Positions 1-5,557 of a stretch of 9,650 nt of DNA are shown here, one piece after another. Source of the stretch: an uncultured Eubacteriales bacterium (GTDB taxonomy: Bacteria > Bacillota > Clostridia > Oscillospirales > Acutalibacteraceae); contig OMPZ01000114.1 of the NCBI GenBank assembly GCA_900313125.1, forward strand, positions 1 through 9,650. The letters run 5' to 3'. The stretch's first letter is position 1, and each line of letters opens with the position of its first letter. The notes beneath the pieces are model-generated. The model was given only the letters and a program-made list of their open reading frames with translations, made no database searches and was not told the DNA's origin. Position numbers and translations under genes: made by a program.

Positions 1-432
1 ACGGACAGCGGTAAAGACTCCGCAGCAGAGGAGAAGAAGGAAGAGAAAAAGAACGACTCTCCCTTTATCTGGCCGACATCGGGCTACGTTACGGGATACT
101 TCGGTTACGAAGGCGAGCATCTCCATAAGGGAATGGATATCGGCGCCGGCGAAGGAACTCCGGTAGTCGCATCGGCAGCCGGAACGGTCGTTGACGTAGT
201 GTTCGATTACAGCACAGAGGGCTTGGGCTGCTACGTTACAATAGATCACGGCAACGGATATCAGACCTGCTACGCGCAGTGCAGCGATATTTATGTTGCA
301 GTCGGTCAGACTGTTGAACAGGGCGAGACCATCGCCGCAGTAGGTTCAACGGGAGACTCGACAGGACCTCACCTCCACTTCAGGATCATCGAAAACGGTG
401 AGTTCATTGACCCAGCTATCTTCTTATATTAA
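1..432 (+). CDS. M23 family (LytM-type) metallopeptidase, C-terminal part (5' end outside window)
   Basis: The reading frame is open from base 1, so the start codon lies upstream; 143 residues are visible. They begin with a Lys/Glu-rich, charged linker (about residues 1-19) and continue into a LytM/peptidase_M23 domain. Seen: the HxxxD zinc motif in HLHKGMDIG (about residues 40-48) and the second zinc motif GPHLHF near the C-terminus. The family cleaves peptide bridges in cell-wall peptidoglycan outside the membrane; the linker suggests an N-terminal anchor or coiled-coil part outside the window. Odd: the usual YxHxS motif, whose His takes part in catalysis in LytM, reads YAQCS here (Gln for His), so activity may be reduced or lost, as in non-catalytic M23 scaffolds. 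The gene ends just before a strong terminator and is probably the last of its operon. The family call is secure; catalytic activity is not. Confidence 0.9.
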   Translation, partial: TDSGKDSAAEEKKEEKKNDSPFIWPTSGYVTGYFGYEGEHLHKGMDIGAGEGTPVVASAAGTVVDVVFDYSTEGLGCYVTIDHGNGYQTCYAQCSDIYVAVGQTVEQGETIAAVGSTGDSTGPHLHFRIIENGEFIDPAIFLY

Positions 433-452
433 GATAAATAACCCCAAAACAA

Positions 453-505
453 AACAGGGAAAGAGCACATAGCAATCATGTGCTCTTTTCCTGTTGTTTT
501 CTTTT
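453..505 (+). terminator. Rho-independent terminator after the M23 gene
   Basis: A 17-bp stem pairs 453-469 with 479-495 (one G-U wobble) around a 9-nt loop, followed by a T-rich run (GTTTTCTTTTATT). It starts 20 bp after the peptidase stop codon. Confidence 0.9.
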
Positions 506-551
506 ATTGATATGTGTATAAAAGATCATTGCGTTTTAAACGATCTTGATA

Positions 552-581
552 TTGCTTTTTAGAATTGATTAATGATATAAT
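552..581 (+). promoter_or_regulatory. Extended -10 promoter for the small toxin-like gene
   Basis: TATAAT at 576-581 is preceded by TG one base upstream (573-575, TGA), an extended -10 element. The -35 region is weak (TTGCTT at 552-557, 18 bp spacer). Transcription would start near 588 and give a leader of about 42 nt before the GTG at 630. Confidence 0.7.
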
Positions 582-592
582 AAAAATGTTAC

Positions 593-622
593 CGCCCCTA
601 CACTTGGTACGGAAAGGGGGCG
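593..622 (+). promoter_or_regulatory. 5' UTR stem that would mask the toxin ribosome-binding site
   Basis: CGCCCC at 593-598 pairs with GGGGCG at 617-622. The right arm contains most of the Shine-Dalgarno sequence AGGGGG (615-620), which lies 9 nt before the GTG start at 630. In the pAD1 par system a comparable leader helix in RNA I restrains translation of Fst. The pairing is seen; the role is inferred. Confidence 0.6.
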
Positions 623-629
623 TGAGCAA

Positions 630-749
630 GTGGAGTATATTTTCTCGTTTTTCATCTCTGTTGTGGCGGGTGTAGTTGCCTACTACATTTGCAAATGGCT
701 CGACGGAGACGAGCAGCCGGTAATGAGCCTAAGGCTTAGTCCACCTTGA
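630..749 (+). CDS. Small hydrophobic peptide, Fst/Ldr-like type I toxin candidate (39 aa)
   Basis: The 39-residue peptide starts at GTG 630, nine bases after AGGGGG, and stops at TGA 747. It has one predicted membrane helix (about residues 4-21), then CKWLDGDE and a short polar tail. The pattern of a hydrophobic helix with a central Gly followed by K-W-L-D resembles Fst-family toxins, which insert in the membrane from inside the cell and damage it when over-expressed. The gene has its own extended -10 promoter, a leader stem covering the ribosome-binding site, and a downstream convergent antisense promoter with direct repeats. These are the layout of the pAD1 par locus and argue more strongly than the short sequence itself. 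The length is slightly above the usual 25-35 residues. Alternative: a harmless small membrane peptide. The coding call is fairly confident; the toxin role is inference. Confidence 0.65.
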   Translation: MEYIFSFFISVVAGVVAYYICKWLDGDEQPVMSLRLSPP

Positions 750-751
750 CC

Positions 752-831
752 AAAAAGGACAGCCCCCGTCTGAGCTGCAACTCGGGCGGGGGCATTGCCG
801 TTCGCAAATGGAACTATTTTCTCGTTTGCCT
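752..831 (-). ncRNA. Predicted antisense antitoxin RNA (RNA II-like), about 80 nt
   Basis: A minus-strand promoter (-35 TTGAAT, -10 TAGAAT) places the 5' end near 831. The RNA would run through the three repeat copies, then the hairpin at 762-793, and could end at the T-run opposite 752-756. Its 5' half would be complementary to the toxin mRNA just after the start codon and in mid-gene; its 3' half would be complementary to the toxin mRNA hairpin. This matches RNA II of par-type systems in size and layout. No expression data; predicted from sequence only. Confidence 0.55.
762..793. terminator. Central hairpin, possibly a bidirectional terminator for the toxin and antisense RNAs
   Basis: A 13-bp stem (762-774 with 781-793, two G-U wobbles on the plus strand) closes a 6-nt loop and is very GC-rich. 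On the minus strand it is followed after 5 nt by five T; on the plus strand no clear T-run follows. It therefore fits the antisense RNA better, or acts as a stabilising 3' stem. Confidence 0.6.
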
Positions 832-837
832 ACATAT

Positions 838-866
838 ATTCTATCACAATATCGCAGACAATTCAA
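838..866 (-). promoter_or_regulatory. Antisense RNA promoter
   Basis: On the minus strand TTGAAT (866-861) is separated by 17 bp from TAGAAT (843-838). The -10 box is preceded by TGA, an extended -10. It points toward the toxin gene and starts transcription inside the downstream repeat block. Confidence 0.65.
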
Positions 867-926
867 GTATATGCAAAATGTTTTTTTATATTCGGAGAAA
901 TGGAAACTTTATAATCACCGTTTTGA

Positions 927-955
927 TTGACAAACTGCGGCGTTTATGATAAAAT
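927..955 (+). promoter_or_regulatory. scfA operon promoter
   Basis: A consensus TTGACA (927-932) is followed after 17 bp by TAAAAT (950-955) with an extended TGA before it. It lies 34 bp before scfA, whose ribosome-binding site AAGGGGG (975-981) is 7 bp from the ATG. Confidence 0.8.
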
Positions 956-988
956 TGTCGTATGAATATACATAAAGGGGGTTTTTCC

Positions 989-1141
989 ATGAAGAGAATT
1001 AAGACTATCGAGACTCGCGATCTTAAGAAGAGCCTTAAGAGCGGCGGCTGCGGTGAGTGCCAGACTTCCTGCCAGTCGGCGTGCAAGACTTCCTGCGGTG
1101 TTGCAAATCAGCAGTGCGAGAAGTGCGTAAGCGGTAAGTAA
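989..1141 (+). CDS. scfA: SCIFF family ranthipeptide precursor
   Basis: The 50-residue precursor peptide carries the family core: GGCGECQTSC, then QSACKTSC, then VANQQCEKC. It belongs to the SCIFF (six cysteines in forty-five residues) family, found widely in Clostridia, and is the substrate of the radical-SAM maturase encoded 75 bp downstream, which joins Cys sulfur to a side-chain carbon (thioether; ranthipeptide class). Residues 1-18 form the leader; cysteines are at 21, 24, 28, 32, 36, 43 and 46. Two oddities: there are seven cysteines rather than six, and residue 37 is Gly. In the studied thermophile homologue (Tte1186a, from memory) the thioether joins Cys32 to Thr37. The start is clear, with AAGGGGG 7 bp upstream. 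A hairpin terminator follows the gene. The family is certain; the final product and its role here are unknown. Confidence 0.95.
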   Translation: MKRIKTIETRDLKKSLKSGGCGECQTSCQSACKTSCGVANQQCEKCVSGK

Positions 1142-1154
1142 TCGCTGAAAAACT

Positions 1155-1190
1155 GCCGTATCGGTCAAGCTTGCCGTTACGGCGTTTTTT
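1155..1190 (+). terminator. Attenuator-like terminator between scfA and scfB
   Basis: GCCGTA (1155-1160) pairs with TACGGC (1178-1183), with a further CGG/CCG pairing after one mismatch, followed by G and six T (1185-1190). Partial read-through would give much more precursor mRNA than maturase mRNA, a common arrangement in RiPP operons (inference). Confidence 0.75.
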
Positions 1191-1216
1191 ATTCTACCCG
1201 AAAAAGGATTGAAATT

Positions 1217-2611
1217 ATGACTCATTGCTATAAGCTTAACGGCTATAATATAGTCCTCGATGTGTTCAGCGGAAGCGTCCACTCAGTTGACGAGGTCGCT
1301 TACGACGCGATCGAGATGTATGAAAACACCCCGAAGGACGTTATCAAAAAAACTCTGCTCGAAAAATATGCGCCCGAGCTTACCGCCGACGATGTGGACG
1401 AGCTTTTCGGCGACATCGAGGAGCTGAAGGAAAACGGCAAGCTCTTTACCGAGGATATCTACGAGGGACGCGCCTTCGACCTGAAAAACAGAAGCACCGT
1501 TATCAAGGCTCTTTGCCTGCACGTTGCTCACACCTGCAACCTGAACTGTGAGTACTGCTTTGCAAGTCAGGGCAAGTACCACGGCGAGCGCGCTCTCATG
1601 ACGCTTGAGGTGGGCAAGCGCGCTCTCGATTTCCTTGTGGAAAACTCCGGCACGAGAAGAAACCTCGAGGTCGATTTCTTCGGCGGCGAGCCGCTGATGA
1701 ACTGGGAGGTCGTGAAGGATATCGTCCGCTACGGGCGCGAGCTTGAAAAAACGCATAACAAGAAGTTCCGCTTCACGCTCACGACGAACGGCGTTCTGCT
1801 CGACGACGACGTTATCGACTTCGCAAATAAGGAAATGCACAACGTTGTGCTCAGTCTCGACGGTAGACGCGAGATACACGACCACCTTCGCAAAACAGTG
1901 AACGGGAAGGGCAGCTACGATACTATCGTGCCGAAGTTCCAACACTTTGTTGAAAAGAGAACTAATCCCATCGACCCCGACGCGTTCACGGGCTACTATA
2001 TGCGCGGCACGTTTACGCACAACAATCCCGACTTTACGAAGGACGTTTTCCACATGGCGGATCTCGGCTTTACCGAGCTTTCGATGGAGCCTGTAGTCTG
2101 TAAGCCCGACGACCCTTACGCGCTGACCGAGGACGACCTGCCCGTAGTTTACGAGCAGTATGAGATCCTCGCGAAGGAAATGCTCAAGCGCGAGAAGGAA
2201 GGGCGCGGCTTTACGTTTTACCATTACATGATCGACCTTGAGGGCGGTCCGTGCATCTACAAGCGTATCTCCGGCTGCGGCTCGGGTACGGAGTACATGG
2301 CGGTCACGCCGTGGGGCGAGCTTTTCCCGTGCCACCAGTTTGTGGGCGACGAGAAATACAGTCTCGGCAACATCTACGACGGCGTGAAAAACAAAGAGAT
2401 ACAGCAGGAGTTCAAGCTCTGCAACGCCTACGCCCGCAAGGAGTGCGGCGACTGCTGGGCAAAGCTGTACTGCTCGGGCGGCTGCGCCGCTAACTCATAT
2501 CATGCGACAGGCTCTGTCACTGGTGTGTACGAATACGGCTGCAAGCTGTTCCGCAAGCGCATGGAATGCGCGATCATGATGAAGGTCGCTCAGCAGAGCG
2601 AAGATCAATAA
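1217..2611 (+). CDS. scfB: SCIFF radical-SAM/SPASM peptide maturase
   Basis: This 464-residue cytoplasmic enzyme uses S-adenosylmethionine and iron-sulfur clusters to install a thioether cross-link in the scfA peptide. Domains in order: an N-terminal PqqD-like recognition region (about residues 1-80) that binds the leader peptide; a radical-SAM core with C107xxxC111xxC114 in CNLNCEYCF and the SAM-binding GGEP at 156-159; and a SPASM domain holding auxiliary cluster cysteines C346, C354, C372, C402, C410, C413, C419, C423 and C442, including ECGDCWAKLYCSGGC. The length and all cysteine motifs agree with characterised SCIFF maturases (Tte1186, CteB). The ATG at 1217 has AAAAGGA upstream. The gene stops 26 bp before the next gene start, so they are co-transcribed. 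No defect is seen. The call is secure. Confidence 0.95.
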   Translation: MTHCYKLNGYNIVLDVFSGSVHSVDEVAYDAIEMYENTPKDVIKKTLLEKYAPELTADDVDELFGDIEELKENGKLFTEDIYEGRAFDLKNRSTVIKALCLHVAHTCNLNCEYCFASQGKYHGERALMTLEVGKRALDFLVENSGTRRNLEVDFFGGEPLMNWEVVKDIVRYGRELEKTHNKKFRFTLTTNGVLLDDDVIDFANKEMHNVVLSLDGRREIHDHLRKTVNGKGSYDTIVPKFQHFVEKRTNPIDPDAFTGYYMRGTFTHNNPDFTKDVFHMADLGFTELSMEPVVCKPDDPYALTEDDLPVVYEQYEILAKEMLKREKEGRGFTFYHYMIDLEGGPCIYKRISGCGSGTEYMAVTPWGELFPCHQFVGDEKYSLGNIYDGVKNKEIQQEFKLCNAYARKECGDCWAKLYCSGGCAANSYHATGSVTGVYEYGCKLFRKRMECAIMMKVAQQSEDQ

Positions 2612-2637
2612 ATTTATTTTAAAGGGGAATGACGACA

Positions 2638-3615
2638 ATGAAGGAAGTATCAAAGCTGCTTGACTACCGCTCGGACATAAAGGTAGTTGACGCAACGCTG
2701 CGCGACGGAGGACTGGTGAACGATTTCTACTTCACCGACGAATTTGTAAAGGATCTGTACAAGGCGAACATTGCAGCAGGCGTTGATTACATGGAGTTCG
2801 GCTACAAGGCGGACAAGGAGCTTTTTGACGTTGATAAATTCGGCAAGTGGAAATTCTGTGACGACGACGATATCAGGCAGATCGTCGGCGACAACGACAC
2901 CGACCTGAAGATCGCCGTTATGGCTGACGTAGGCCGCTGCAATTACAAGCAGGATATCCGCCCGAAGTCTGAAAGCCCGATCGACCTCGTGAGAGTCGCT
3001 ACATACATCCACACTATCCCCGAGGCTGTAAGCATGATCGAGGACGCCTGCAAGAAGGGCTATCAGGCAAGCTGCAACATCATGGCTGTGTCGAACGCGC
3101 GTGAGAGCGAGCTTTCCGCCGCTCTTGACATTCTCGGCAAAACGCCCGTCGATGTTTTCTATATCGTAGACAGCTTCGGTGCGCTCTATCCCGAGCAGCT
3201 TGAGCGTCTCGCCGACATTTACTTAAACTTCGCCGCGAAGTACAACAAGAAGGTCGGCATTCACGCTCACAACAATCTCCAGCTCGCGTTCGCAAATACT
3301 GTCGAAGCGGCAGGCATCGGCATCGACTGGCTCGACGCTACATATTCCTCAATGGGCAGAGGTGCGGGCAACTGCGCTATGGAGCTTCTTCTCGGCTTCC
3401 TCAAAAACCCGAAGTACGAGATCTACCCCGTGTTCAAGTTCATTCAGGATCACATGACGAAGCTCAGAGAGGACGGCATCGTCTGGGGCTACGATCTCCA
3501 GTACCTGATGACGGGTCTGCTCAATCAGCACCCGCGCACGGCGATCAAATTCACGAAGGAAAAGCGTTCCGATTACGCGAACTTCTACAAAGAGATCATC
3601 ACGGAAGAAGTTTGA
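2638..3615 (+). CDS. DRE-TIM/HMGL-like aldolase catalytic domain protein
   Basis: This 325-residue single-domain protein belongs to the HMG-CoA lyase-like TIM-barrel superfamily, whose members make or break C-C bonds next to a carbonyl with a divalent metal. Seen: DATLRDGG at residues 18-25 (conserved R22 and metal-ligand D23), HAHNN at 209-213 (metal-ligand H209 and H211), and a glycine-rich SMGRGAGNC at about 238-246. It resembles the catalytic domain of 4-hydroxy-2-oxovalerate aldolase but has Leu26 where DmpG has its catalytic His21, and it lacks the C-terminal communication domain, so the substrate is unknown. I chose ATG 2638, because GGGGA ends 9 bp before it but only 1 bp before the in-frame ATG at 2629. 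It sits 26 bp after scfB in the same direction, so a link to the SCIFF pathway is possible but unproven. Confidence 0.85.
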   Translation: MKEVSKLLDYRSDIKVVDATLRDGGLVNDFYFTDEFVKDLYKANIAAGVDYMEFGYKADKELFDVDKFGKWKFCDDDDIRQIVGDNDTDLKIAVMADVGRCNYKQDIRPKSESPIDLVRVATYIHTIPEAVSMIEDACKKGYQASCNIMAVSNARESELSAALDILGKTPVDVFYIVDSFGALYPEQLERLADIYLNFAAKYNKKVGIHAHNNLQLAFANTVEAAGIGIDWLDATYSSMGRGAGNCAMELLLGFLKNPKYEIYPVFKFIQDHMTKLREDGIVWGYDLQYLMTGLLNQHPRTAIKFTKEKRSDYANFYKEIITEEV

Positions 3616-3637
3616 CCGCGCGGTGTAACTGAGCATT

Positions 3638-4591
3638 ATGAAGAACAAGACAAAGAAAAGAATAGTTTTCACAACACTCGGCGTGCTGTCGGCAGCGGCG
3701 GTAACGCTGGTGACGATGGCTGTCGTCACGGCGCTGAAAAAGCCCGAAGCTGTGAGCGATACGCCCGACAACTCCGTCGAAGCCGTATTCAGTATGTTCC
3801 CTGCGGAGGTTGAGCCGTCGGATATCGGCGCGAACATCGACCTTGAGGGCGAGCTTGAGCCGCAGATAAACGAGATAGTCACAGACATAAAGGAACGCTG
3901 CGGCGGCGAATGGTCTGTCTGCGTTTATATCCCCTCGACCGAGAGCAGGCTTTCGCTAAACGAGAAAAAGCTCCAGGCGGCGAGCGTGATAAAGCTGTTC
4001 ATCATGGGTGCGGTCTACGACGAATACGACGAGCTTGTGAAGTATTATCAATGGGACGATGTGCCCGACCTTATCGAGAGCATGATAACGATAAGCGACA
4101 ACGATGCCGCCGACCTGCTCGTGATGATGCTCGGTCGCGGAGATGCTGCCGCGGGTCGCAGAAAGGTGAACGACTACTGCAAAAAGCTCGGCTTAAAAAA
4201 CACATCGATGGACAGAATGATGGGCGACGACAACATCTTCTCCGACAACTACACCTCGACCGGCGACACGGCGGATTTTCTCGCAAAGGTGCTTTCGGGC
4301 GAGTTCGACCACTCGAAGGATATGCTGAAGCTGCTCGAAGCTCAGACGAGAACGACGAAGATACCCGAGGGCGTTCCGAAAAACGTCATGACGGCTAACA
4401 AAACGGGCGAGCTTGACGACGTTGAAAACGACGCCGCGATCATATTTGCCGCGCGCCCGTATATCCTCTGCGTAATGTCCGACGGCGTGAACGACTACCA
4501 GCCGCCCATCGACGCGATAACGGACATCTCGACGGTGACGTACAACTACATCGCGCCAAAGCTCGTGCCGGAAGAAACAAATAATAATTGA
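3638..4591 (+). CDS. Membrane-anchored class A beta-lactamase-like serine hydrolase
   Basis: The 317-residue protein has a short basic N-terminus, one uncleaved-looking membrane helix (about residues 9-32), an acidic linker (about 36-75) and an extracytoplasmic serine hydrolase domain. Active-site motifs of the penicillin-recognising fold are present: SxxK as S116-V-I-K119, SDN at 153-155 and KTG at 255-257. The omega-loop ExxLN motif that supplies Glu166 for deacylation in true class A beta-lactamases is not visible between SDN and KTG, so a DD-peptidase-like or unknown hydrolase role fits better than antibiotic resistance. It starts 22 bp after the aldolase stop with no promoter and a weak ribosome-binding site, so translation may be coupled. 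It could process a cell-wall or peptide substrate; the substrate is unknown. Confidence 0.85.
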   Translation: MKNKTKKRIVFTTLGVLSAAAVTLVTMAVVTALKKPEAVSDTPDNSVEAVFSMFPAEVEPSDIGANIDLEGELEPQINEIVTDIKERCGGEWSVCVYIPSTESRLSLNEKKLQAASVIKLFIMGAVYDEYDELVKYYQWDDVPDLIESMITISDNDAADLLVMMLGRGDAAAGRRKVNDYCKKLGLKNTSMDRMMGDDNIFSDNYTSTGDTADFLAKVLSGEFDHSKDMLKLLEAQTRTTKIPEGVPKNVMTANKTGELDDVENDAAIIFAARPYILCVMSDGVNDYQPPIDAITDISTVTYNYIAPKLVPEETNNN

Positions 4592-4636
4592 TCGTTGTAA
4601 ATAAAAAATTAAATTTACAGAAAAGAGGTCGGCGTT

Positions 4637-5353
4637 ATGGATCAGAAAATACAGGAGCTGAAAGAGCTTATCTCAAAAAGTAAAAACATAGTTTTCTTCG
4701 GCGGCGCAGGCGTTTCGACCGAGAGCGGCATACCCGATTTCCGCAGCAAGGACGGTCTGTACAACATGAAATACGACTATCCGCCCGAGGAGATACTCAG
4801 CCACACATTTTTTATGAAGAAGCCAGAGGAGTTTTTCAAGTTCTACCGCGACAAGCTCAATTCGCAGAAGTACGAGCCGAATGTCACCCATAAACGGCTC
4901 GCCGAGCTTGAAAAGGAGGGCAGGCTGTCGGCTGTGGTAACTCAGAACATCGACGGTCTGCACCAGAAGGCAGGCTCGAAGAAGGTCTACGAGCTGCACG
5001 GCTCTGTGCTGAGAAACTACTGCATGAAGTGCAAAAAATTCCACCCGGCGTCGGACGTTTTCGACACACAGGGCGTTCCGAAGTGCGAATGCGGCGGCAT
5101 TATAAAGCCTGACGTTGTGCTTTACGAGGAGCCGCTCGACGACAAGACGGTGCGCGGCGCCGTAAAGGCGATATCCTCCGCCGATCTGCTGATAATCGGC
5201 GGCACGTCGCTGACGGTGTACCCCGCGAGCGGCTACATAAACTACTTTCGCGGCAACAAGCTCGTGCTTGTCAACAAGTCGTCTACGAACTACGACGGCA
5301 TGGCAGACCTTGTTATCAACAAGGGTCTCGGCGAGGTTTTCTCACAGGTTTGA
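4637..5353 (+). CDS. Sir2 family NAD-dependent protein deacetylase (sirtuin)
   Basis: This 238-residue cytoplasmic enzyme removes acyl groups from protein lysines, consuming NAD and giving O-acyl-ADP-ribose and nicotinamide. Seen in order: GAGVSTESGIPDFRS (residues 23-37, NAD pocket), TQNIDGLH (102-109), catalytic H121 in ELHGS, zinc ligands C129/C132 and C150/C152, GGTSLTVYPA (188-197) and LVLVNKS (about 209-215). The length matches class U/M bacterial sirtuins. The YxxR motif that marks desuccinylases reads YRDK here, so plain deacetylation is more likely. The ribosome-binding site AGAGGT lies about 10 bp before ATG 4637. The gene follows the serine hydrolase by 45 bp in the same direction, probably the last gene of the scfA operon, although no clear terminator follows it. 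Confidence 0.95.
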   Translation: MDQKIQELKELISKSKNIVFFGGAGVSTESGIPDFRSKDGLYNMKYDYPPEEILSHTFFMKKPEEFFKFYRDKLNSQKYEPNVTHKRLAELEKEGRLSAVVTQNIDGLHQKAGSKKVYELHGSVLRNYCMKCKKFHPASDVFDTQGVPKCECGGIIKPDVVLYEEPLDDKTVRGAVKAISSADLLIIGGTSLTVYPASGYINYFRGNKLVLVNKSSTNYDGMADLVINKGLGEVFSQV

Positions 5354-5429
5354 TTAACAGCATAGTGAATTTTACCTTACAAACACCTGTATCTTTATTA
5401 CAATATAATTTCATGAACGACAATATGAG

Positions 5430-5442
5430 TTACATTTTGTAA
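5430..5442. promoter_or_regulatory. Short inverted repeat upstream of the small secreted protein promoter
   Basis: TTACA (5430-5434) and TGTAA (5438-5442) form a 13-bp interrupted palindrome 10 bp before the -35 box. It is a possible operator; in AT-rich DNA such a short match could be chance. Confidence 0.3.
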
Positions 5443-5452
5443 TGTTTTACCA

Positions 5453-5481
5453 TTGAAATTCGGGAAAAGATATTGTATAAT
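5453..5481 (+). promoter_or_regulatory. Promoter of the small sortase-substrate gene
   Basis: TTGAAA (5453-5458) and a consensus TATAAT (5476-5481) are separated by 17 bp. Transcription would start near 5488, giving a leader of about 70 nt. Confidence 0.8.
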
Positions 5482-5508
5482 ACAAATAGATACATTTTGC
5501 GGATAACG

Positions 5509-5547
5509 ACAAAACGCCGCGCAAGCGAGGTTTTGTATGGGGAGGTC
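5509..5547 (+). promoter_or_regulatory. Leader hairpin next to a strong ribosome-binding site
   Basis: ACAAAAC (5509-5515) pairs with GTTTTGT (5530-5536), and an inner CGC-GCAA-GCG forms a GNRA-type tetraloop hairpin. The strong Shine-Dalgarno GGGGAGGTC (5539-5547) starts three bases later. The stem leaves the site free, so it may stabilise the mRNA or keep the site single-stranded (inference). Confidence 0.5.
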
Positions 5548-5557
5548 AAGACAACTG

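Larger units (their letters stand above)
638..833 (+). repeat. Direct repeats flanking the shared hairpin of the toxin-antitoxin locus
   Basis: Three short sequences occur once inside the toxin gene and again, in the same orientation, beyond the hairpin: TATTTTCTCGTTT at 638-650 and 815-827; TTGCCTAC at 676-683 and 826-833; TTTGCAAATGG at 688-698 and TTCGCAAATGG at 801-811. The downstream order is permuted (third, first, second). The two sides would be transcribed in opposite directions, so the transcripts would be complementary at these sites. Confidence 0.75.

Noticed and set aside
746..949. Plus-strand frame starting at TTG 746
   Set aside because: It starts at the toxin stop codon, runs through the hairpin and the antisense promoter, has no ribosome-binding site and no plausible protein features.
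1283..2335. Long open frame on the minus strand opposite scfB (350 codons)
   Set aside because: It lies wholly inside scfB, which has full family motifs. Codon bias with G/C in third positions opens the opposite frame; the protein has no recognisable domain and no ribosome-binding site.
3349..3888. Minus-strand frame spanning the aldolase-hydrolase junction
   Set aside because: Composition is Ser/Thr/Ala-rich shadow sequence; both plus-strand genes are supported by motifs.
5345..5392. Possible terminator after the sirtuin (ACAGGT with ACCTGT)
   Set aside because: Only 6 bp of stem with a loop of over 30 nt and no T-run; not convincing.
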